NCBI GenBank assembly: GCA_907165135.1
Contig: OU015567.1
Span: 13,955,001 to 14,019,000 of the forward strand
Reading direction: 5' to 3'
DNA length: 64,000 bases
DNA from: Oikopleura dioica
Lineage: Eukaryota > Chordata > Appendicularia > Copelata > Oikopleuridae
Both the position numbers and the translations under genes were made by a program. The notes under the pieces were generated by a model. It saw nothing but the letters and a program-made list of their open reading frames with translations. It had not been told where the DNA came from and searched no databases. Shown here piece by piece: positions 56,472-64,000 of the stretch (its first letter is position 1; every line of letters starts with the position of its first letter).

Positions 56472-57633
56472 TTATTCTTGAGTTAGCTTTTTGAAAAATG
56501 TAGTTATCTTCTGATTGCAGATAATAGCAGCCAGCAGGCTTGGTTTTGCCTCCCATTCTCTTAAAAATGGAATAAGCTTTTTATACATCAGACATTTTCC
56601 TACCCAAGAACCATTTCGTATCCATTTCTAGTGTAAAAACTTGTAGCTGGATAGTTACAAACTGAGGCTGTGAAAAATAAATCCGATCCATCTAGTTTTG
56701 CTCTTTTCTCGACTTCTTCCAGTAACACCTTTCCGATTCCTTCAAAATGAATATAAAGAGAGAGTAATAGAATATTATCGCAAAATGAATTTTGATTTTA
56801 ATAATTGTTGTTCAAAGGGTCATATGTAGTCAATCTTCGGGGTATAGAAAACTGTTTCTCCCTAAACCTACTCCTAACCCGGGGGCTTCGCCCCCCCCGG
56901 GACCCCCCAGATAAAAAAGTACACAGTTCCTAACCCTAAGGCCTAATCCAGGGGGCTTCGCGCCCTTGGAACCCCCCCTAGCACTATCATTTAGCCCGGT
57001 TACGTAACTTACCCCGAAGATTGACCGCCTATTTCGGTTCAAAGTTCTTTCTATTCATTCCTGATCGTCTCGCGGAAGGCTTCACGGACAGCGAAAAAAG
57101 CTCCCAACACCTTCTTGGCAATTTATTACTATTCCAGTGCGTGTAATTTTCAACAAATGTTTGGTAGCAAGCAGTTCCCAGAATATCCCCACTAGAAGTA
57201 TCCTCAGCGACGATGAATCGATCCCCATAAACGTCAGTTATCGCGTCCATATCCTTTCGACTTGCCACGTAGTATGCATTTCCCCATTTAGCTCGCATTT
57301 TAACTGATTTAAAATCAGTGATTTTTAATGAAATAAGTGAAGCTAAAACTTACTGTAATATATCCAAGTTGCAGCTGCTAACAGTCCAATAATGGGAAAT
57401 CCGAAAGAATATCCAGCTATTGTCAGAAATAGAGATACGAAAATAAAACCAGGCTTGACAATGGCTGAGTACTATTTTTCTAAAATTCTCGTTTTACGAT
57501 AAAGCCACTTTTCCTGCCGAGAATTATGCTCCCACCAAAGACGGGGCAAATCTTCCATTATTCCTATCAGCCAAATCCTCTTGCATTCCTTTTCGTCACT
57601 TTTTCGGACTGCTCGCAGGCGAAAACTTTTCAT
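56472..57633 (-). CDS. NAT8-family N-acetyltransferase
   Basis: The N-terminus (MKSFRLRAVRKSDEKECKRIW) is followed by one TM region (GFIFVSLFLTIAGYSFGFPII) and then the GNAT fold. The order TM before GNAT is the NAT8/CML arrangement. Motif A reads ELFSLSVKPSARRSG / IGKVLLEEVEKRA, and motif B has the SFYTRNGYEMV that closes the fold. Substrate unknown. The intron between the two motif A halves holds a foldback insertion (56829-57025). Exon order is inferred; splice sites are near canonical. Confidence 0.7.
56829..57025. mobile_element. GC-rich foldback element in the NAT8-like intron
   Basis: GTCAATCTTCGGGGTA at the left and its complement TACCCCGAAGATTGAC at the right enclose two G-runs (GGGGGCTTCG) with C-runs. 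197 bp, no ORF. Confidence 0.75.
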
Positions 57634-57971
57634 ATTTTTAACGCAGTTCGGCGCTTTTCTTGTGTTTACGAACTTTTAGTGACGTAACAATGACAAGTTC
57701 TGCGAGATGCGAATTTAAATTGACTGCTGATTGAAGACAAAATGAAAAGGAAGCAGATTTAGATGAGTTGTCATCAGTTTTATTTGAACATTTGGGAAAA
57801 GAATGGAGCAAAGCAGGAATTATACAAAGGAATCGACAGGAGAAATCGACCATTATGGTCTAGCAGAACTGGCGACGGATTATATGAATTTTCAAGCGTG
57901 TAAGCGAGAAATATAAAAGGAAATTCAAAAGAAAGAAACTTTAAAGAATCAGTCTTTCGAAAAGAGAAAAA

Positions 57972-60900
57972 TTACTCCTCAGAGCACATTCGGTTCTTGA
58001 ATTGTCGGTGGAGCTTGTTGAAGTGTCGCACGAGTCTGTCAGCGGCAGAGTTTCCGAATCCGGCTCTTGTGCAGGCCCATTTTCGAGAAGCTGAGACGAG
58101 AGCGCTGTTGATTTGCGAAGCAAGCTTGCAGTTGGTCATTCCATCGAAGACCTGGAGATCCTCGGCTTCTTCCTCTGGCTCGTCGGATCCGTCGCATCGG
58201 TACTGTCCTTCGTTAGTATGGGAGTCTAGTTCGCCGATTCTCTTGATCATCTTGTTCATGTATTTACGAGTGAATCTTGTTTTCTCGAGTTGGTCGTTGA
58301 GTCGCTGAACATTAATTTAATCAAATTCATCAAGAATAGAAATTAAATTTAAAAATGAAAAGAAAACTTACGTCTAAATGTCCGTTGACTTTTCGCATTC
58401 GGATGGTGTATTGAGTATTGACTTGTTTCCATGCATGCAAGTCGACGCATTCGCCGTCGATCTCTTCCCAGCCTTCGCCGTCGCAAACGCATTCATATGA
58501 TCCCTCGGTGTTCTGGCATGAAGCTCCGTCAGCGCAAGGGACAAGCATAGAGTCTCCGATCGTAACCAATGTGAGAGATGCCTCAATGATATCGCATTCA
58601 TTGACATCAGCGCAGCTTCCATCGACCATTTCGTAGCCATCGTTGCAAGTGCAAGCACCGTTGTGGCAGAATTCTTGTGCGCCGTCGCAAACGAGTGTTT
58701 CGCAAGCATCGACAGCAGTGCAAGAAAAGCCATCACCGGTAAAGCCATCGTTACAGGCACATGTGTAGCTAGCGGTGGTATCGGTGCAAGTTGCGTCGGC
58801 GTGACAGTCGTCGCTTCCAAGAGCACATTCGTCAACGGCTGCTGCAGCGGTGGCAGCGGCCGCTGCAAAATCTTCAAGATTTTCGACAATGTCTGTGAAT
58901 TGTTGAGCGATGGATCCAGCCGCTGGAGCAGTCTCAAGAACGTCGGGGCAACCGTATGCGCTAAGGCGATCGTAGTCTGCAGCATAGTAGGCGGCGTTTT
59001 TCACGGAGAAAAAGATTTTGTTTAGAGCGTAGTCTGAACAAGTGAGGAAATGGACAGTATCTTCTTCGGGATAGTAAGAGTAGATTCCATCCTCCTGAGT
59101 CGCATCGGTTCCGTAAATGTAAAGATTATTGAGAGATCCACCATCAGGCACGGATGTTGGTGGTGTTCGTGAGCCCTGGTAGCCGGTCCACGACTCCTTC
59201 GTCCAAAAATTGACATCTGTTGCGACGATGATCGTCTTTGCAGAATCTTCTGCCCAGTTCATTGCATCAGCTGCTCTCGTCCAGATCAAGCCGCCGAGAA
59301 CATCCTCTGGGAGATCACCACCGTACCACATATTTCCGAGACGGGTCATGCAATGATTGTATACGTCGGTGATGTCGTCTTCAGTGAATCCACTAACGTC
59401 TTCCAATGGCATTGGGATGTCGAAGAAAAGCGGGGATGTTGAAGTGAACTCTGTTGTGGAGAAAGTTCTATCAGAGTACAGGGAGATACCGAGTCGGAAG
59501 GTCTCGTCTGTTGCGTTTCTTCCAAGCTCTTGGAGTTCTCTGATTGCGTCTTGCACACCGGTGCATGCATCAGAACGGTAGTAGCCGTATGAGCCAGTTC
59601 CGTCAATCATCACTACCATATCGTGGACAATCTCGATCGGCTCCGTGCCGACGCAAGTTTGGATTCCCTCATCATCAGTGACAAGGTCGTAGCCTTCAGC
59701 GCATTCGCAAGTGTAACCGATCGGCTGGTTGAGGCAGGTATGTCTGGAACCTCCGCATCTGTCTTCACCGGCGTCGGCGCATTTGTTGTTCATTTCACAA
59801 CCGTGGTAGGCGTTCATTTGGAATTGATCTTCTGGTGACATCGGCCAAGTTCTCGAAACTGGAGCCCGGATTGATGGATCACTCGCAAGGCCGATGGTTG
59901 GAAGTCCGTCAGCTTCGATTCCGGAGTAGTAGTGGAGAATCGAGTTGAAATCGTAAGGACTGCCAAGGTCTTCCCATTGGCCGAAAGAGAGCTTTCCGTA
60001 GTTTCCATTGCTTGCTACGTTGGCGTGAATAGAGATCCAACTGTCTCTATCAGCTCGCTGATGCTCGTGAAGAAATCCCAATCGATGCATGAACTCGTGG
60101 TTGACTGTTGTTCCGCTGTTCCAGGTGTAGCAATCTGGTCGCATGGTGATTCCGTTATCTCCTGACCATCGACCGACACCGGATGAGCATGCTCTGGTAG
60201 TGACGTCCCAGTTGACTCGAACCACGGAATCGTAGTCACCCTTCTCAGCTTCTGTGATTTGCTTGAGCTTGACACAGGTGAGTCTTTCGAAGTGAGCGAC
60301 GTTTTCGTTGATTCCTTCGATGGACATGGCTCCCGTGTGCGAGCCGTAGACAAGGTCCTCATACCCGTCTGGGAAGTAGTATGGGACAATGTATCTGTTC
60401 TGATCGGGGTCCCACATATTTGTCCATTTTGTAACGAGTCCCTAAAGTTGAAAATTATAATAAAGATTTAACATTTCCCGGGGCGCTGCGGAGCTAAATT
60501 CTAGCGGTGGGTCTTATCATAGGTCAACGTGAACTTACATAGGCACCACGTTCATCTTCTTTGTCACAGTCATCTTCGATGATCATAGAAGGATCGACTG
60601 TGTAACCTTGGCTTTCTAGGTATGCCGCTTGGCACTGATTCAAGAAAGTATCATCGAGTTCTGGTCGGTTTTCAGCATTGACTGCCGTAGCGACTAAAAC
60701 AGAAGTAAGGACTGTTCATAAAATATAGAGCGATATTGAGGTGACTGATAGCTATCGAAAAGAACGGTAACGGTTACCCTAACCCGTCTACTAATGAGAA
60801 AAAATACTATAGATTTTATTCATAAATAGAGTCTAGGTCAAGAAGCGCTTATAAAAAGCGACCCTGGCTCTTTCTGACTGCTTTGTCAGTGAGGACTCCA

Positions 60901-61275
60901 AATCTGCGGTCAAAATAGAGTAGCCTCTAACAAACACTAGTCTGCTTGTCTAACGCTTATAGTCTGAACAGACTATCTGAGCCGCTTAAAAGCTTCTCAG
61001 AATTTCTGAATCAGAAATAACGATGGAATTTAGCCTACCCTGGCCAAATTTAGGCTGAAATCGCGAATCCTAATGGACTTGCAATTTTCGGCCTCTGATT
61101 TTTGTCTAAAAGCTTGTATCGTAAGGATTTCAAACCGTTTGGTTTTGAATCTTAGATTATGTTTCAAGTACTATCTCGGGTAATTTACTTGAGTTATATA
61201 TAATTTATAATGATATATGATGATTTGAATATATGGTGATAGGATATAACCTGCAAGGAATTTGAAAAGCTTCAT
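57972..61275 (-). CDS. Astacin metalloprotease with EGF and VWA-like domains
   Basis: Exon 1 (61251-61275) and exon 2 together give the signal peptide MKLFKFLAVATAVNA. A propeptide follows (NRPELDDTFLNQC...). The astacin domain has the zinc site HEFMHRLGFLHEH (three His plus catalytic Glu) and a Met-turn position that reads SILHYY instead of SVMHY. After it comes an EGF repeat (CADAGEDRCGG...), then a VWA-like region starting HDMVVMIDGTGSYG (MIDAS DxSxS changed to DGTGS). Calcium-binding EGF repeats (DECALGSDDCHADATC, DVNECDI) follow. The C-terminal exon (57972-58304) is a novel Cys-containing tail. Introns are GTAAG...CAG. The protein is secreted; the domain order is unusual for astacins. 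Confidence 0.9.
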
Positions 61276-62184
61276 TTCTTTTCTTTTTTTTTGCTTAGTA
61301 ATCGAAGCAAATGATGCTGAAAGTAACTTTAACAGTCGTTTAAGTACTTTCGTAAACGTCTGGTGCGCTAGCGCTCGTGAGCCATAACACCGTAAAATGC
61401 GCCAAATGAACTTAGAGAGTAAGAATCAATCTGCCTCTCCCACAAAAATCGAAAAAATACAGCATATTTCGATAGAACTCAGCTGGCACTTACCCACAAA
61501 GCGCAAGCATCTTAAAAATCAGACCTTTTTTTTGCTCCGTGTCACAGATGTAGATTAGCCGTGACCCCTGGTTTAGCAACACTTCTATCGACGATAAAAA
61601 GAGAAAAATCCGGAATCTAAATTTGGAATTTATCCGTCACAAACCTTCGAAATTGGGGCCTTTTTCTGAAAAATAAAACCACGGAATTTCTTTCAGCCGC
61701 TTCTTTTAGCCGCTTTCAGCCGCGGTCCACTTCGGGATGTGGTAGCGAGCGCGATTTTTTTTATCAAGTGAAGGGTAAGCCGCGGCAACGGTCCATTTGG
61801 AGATGTGGTGCGTGGGATCCAGCTCAGGATGTGCCATAGTAATTTTACGTCGAAAGAGTTTCTCTCTGAATTTGATGATCATTAATTATAAAATAACTAC
61901 GAGAAGCTAATTTATTGAGAGAGTGTGGTATGTGATTACAGTATTGAATTACACGTCTTCTAACTTATTATATTGCTATAAGAATGGATGATATATTGTT
62001 TGACATGACATTAATAAGAATAAATTTTTCGCCTTAGAAGCGATTTTTCGACGACAAAAAGTGTCTAAAAGATAAGATTAAATGAGGACACATTTGGACA
62101 CCACCTCATTTACATGATAAAAGCTGAAATTAGATGTCATGTATAAAAAGTCCTTGAAGCACAGTTTATTTTCAAGTTTGCGGA
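61276..62184. other. Intergenic, no gene seen
   Basis: Between the astacin start and the next small plus-strand gene. Near 61.70-61.83 kb there are two diverged copies of a CGGTCCACTTCGGGATGTGGT-like unit. Nothing else I can name. Confidence 0.5.
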
Positions 62185-62636
62185 ATGAGATTTAGAGAGC
62201 TCTTTCTTTTTCATGAATTTAAAAGGTTTCCAAGTCTTTCAGAAAGCTTGAAAAACGAGAATTTAATAAAAGCATATCATCGAAAAGTGGCTAAGAACCT
62301 CAGCTTCTCTCCGGTAAATAAGATCAAAATCATCCTTGCAGTTGAGTAATTTTTAAGCTTCGAATCATCCGACAGCTGAGCTTCTTCCGTTCCTTACGTT
62401 CTCTTATTTTTACGTTTTCATTATTCGGTTTCGTCGAATATTTTTCGTCACAGTTGACTATCTGGCAGACAAATAGGGTCCACGATGTTTTGAGTCTTGT
62501 TGGAGCAGTTGGCTATCTCAGCCTAACTTATTCTTTGGACTCGTACTATTCAACACTTGATTGTGCCGCGAAGGAGATTCTGCCCTGGAAGTGTCCTAGC
62601 GATACGAACAATGAACAGAGTCGATGCTCTTTGTAA
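62185..62636 (+). CDS. Small single-pass membrane protein, unidentified
   Basis: Exon 1 (62185-62313) begins MRFRELFLFHEFKRFPSL and ends at GTAAATAAG. Exon 2 (62469-62636) continues with LSLVGAVGYLSLTYSLD and CPSDTNNEQSRCSL and a stop. The N-terminal part is basic and could be mitochondrial. Upstream of the ATG is TTATTTTCAAG, an acceptor-like site. About 99 residues. I do not recognise the family; the second exon's acceptor is one of several nearby AGs. Confidence 0.4.
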
Positions 62637-62677
62637 GAATAACCGAGATATAACTAGAGTAAATCACTAATAAATCG

Positions 62678-62882
62678 ATTTTTCTGGGCTTAGTAGGGTG
62701 GGCATATAATACAGTTTCGGAAAGTCCAGGAGCTGCGGATCATTGTGTCTTCGGTGGTACCTTAATGCCCTCAGGGTGCAAGATCACCCCCTAATATCAA
62801 AAGTCGAAATGATCCCTAGCTCCTGGGCTTTCAAAAACTGTATAATACCCGTATGTGCCTACCGTACTATGCCCAGAAAAAT
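62678..62882. mobile_element. MITE-like foldback element
   Basis: ATTTTTCTGGGC at the left mirrors GCCCAGAAAAAT at the right. Inner blocks pair too (TATAATACAGTTTCGGAAAG with CTTTCAAAAACTGTATAATA). About 205 bp. Confidence 0.75.
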
Positions 62883-64000
62883 GTCGAAATATTAGAGATT
62901 TCCCCTTAGATACAATCGAGATGATCATGGGATTTTTCAGGTCGAAAGCTCTTTATGGTCACATGCTCAAGAAAAATGAATTTAAAAATTTTGTTTTGGC
63001 TTTAAAAATATTTTAAATATTAATGATGTCACTTAAAACATGTCAAATTATATTCTGAAATTTACGTTTTAGGCCCGAAATCCCCTATTGTTGATAACAC
63101 TTGTTTCGCTCAACTACAACATTTTTTATGAATTTTTTCGTGGAAAAATGAAATACAATTCACGCATTTTTAAAGCCGAAAAGACTGTCCATCGCTCCAG
63201 TTCAATGAATTTGACGATTTCTTTCCGCCTTTTCAACTGTTAAAAGGACACGGTCTTGATGTTAGTTTATCTCAGGTACTCTAAGACAACTCAGAAAATA
63301 AGCACGATCGTAAGAAAATCAATCTTTCCATAAGAGTAGGCACTTTTTCGCACTTGATCGTTAATTTCGCTCGACCATTGAACATCCCTTTTTTCAAGAT
63401 AAACGGAGAACGTTGTAGTGCAACGACTATAAAGCTTAGAGGCTAAACATTATCTGCTTCCCCTCGATCGGAATTCGTATCATTCGGTATCAACGTGCAC
63501 TTTCACGTGCTCCCCTTATCGCCCTGTTGCTAATAAGCTAATTCTTCGGGCAAAATTGTGCAAACTAGACAAATTAATCCGAATAACACCAATTTTTATT
63601 TTCGTTCAAGTTGAAATGAAATGTTGTTTTTTCAACGAAAACGGCGACCTTGACGAACTTCGACGTACTACCCAACAAACGTCATAAAGTTTGGTATCTC
63701 TCTATGCTGTATTTGACCTGTTGTATTGTTCAGCGAAGTAAACCACATAATTTTTGGGTAACCAAAAACTCTACTCAGCTGAAGTGTCTTCATCAATTAG
63801 CTGACAGCATGTAAATAGGACATTTAAAGGACATAACATCGTGTTGCGGGCACGTTGCATGATGCAACATGATTCCTCAACGATCGACATACCGCTTTCC
63901 CAGACCAAGTAAATTGACCTAATGCCACCTTGGCAATGTGGTCCCGCCAAAATCCGATGACCCGGTCCGTCATCTAAAAAGACGATTTCGTTAACTCAGA
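62883..64000. other. AT-rich non-coding end of the window
   Basis: No coding exon recognised in either strand. A 15-bp palindrome GTTGCATGATGCAAC lies at 63854-63868. Confidence 0.5.

Overview
The window is nuclear DNA from a very compact animal genome, most likely the larvacean tunicate Oikopleura dioica or a close relative. Four lines of evidence point there. (1) Four 5S rRNA genes are each paired with a gene whose first 40 nt match the O. dioica trans-spliced leader as I remember it, followed at once by GTAAG. (2) Introns are mostly 30-75 nt, and several junctions fixed by protein homology use GA or GG donors. (3) Genes sit head to tail at 24-250 nt spacing, some with operon-like gaps and splice acceptors just before ATG. 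(4) The genes are metazoan and chordate-type. Almost all host genes are on the minus strand. Protein names below come from recognising the translations by eye; no database was searched.

Layout. 1-1.1 kb: 5' part of an actin gene with a TATA/CArG promoter. 1.4-2.4 kb: a Mediator-27-like gene and a small membrane protein. 2.66-13.04 kb: the arginyl-tRNA synthetase gene (RARS1), split in a coding exon by an 8.2-kb Ty3/gypsy LTR retrotransposon whose two LTRs look identical. 13.1-14.8 kb: RMI1 and a 46-codon ORF, 24 nt apart and in the same transcription direction as RARS1, so probably one operon. 15.5-20.1 kb: a PIAS SUMO ligase with three SUMO-interacting motifs; one of its introns holds a hAT-like element nested inside another. 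20.3-30.8 kb: PIBF1/CEP90, RING1/RNF2, eIF3i, YIPF3, FAM185A and TMEM181. 31.1-33.1 kb: two tandem LAMTOR1-like genes. 33.5-35.0 kb: a TRIC channel gene (TMEM38), on the plus strand. 36.6-42.4 kb: a protein with four HTH repeats, two CENP-B/Tc5-type domains and a zinc finger. 45.4-48.2 kb: a Shaker-like Kv channel.

48.26-54.66 kb is a large inverted repeat. Each arm is itself a palindrome of the form 5S > SL > centre < SL < 5S, and the spacer holds a foldback element and an unidentified gene. The right end carries secreted-protein genes: a Cys/Thr-rich mucin-like protein, a ZP-domain protein, a NAT8-type acetyltransferase and an astacin metalloprotease with EGF and VWA-like modules. The last 2.7 kb is mostly non-coding, with one small plus-strand gene and a foldback element.

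No single pathway unites the window. Functional themes are SUMO and polycomb control (PIAS, RING1), genome stability (RMI1), translation (RARS1, eIF3i), lysosomal signalling (LAMTOR1 pair), membrane excitability and calcium handling (Kv, TRIC), and extracellular matrix. The strongest leads are the retrotransposon in RARS1 with its textbook -1 frameshift signal, the GA-AG introns, a motif shared by four introns of three genes, the palindromic 5S/SL cluster, and the multi-HTH protein.
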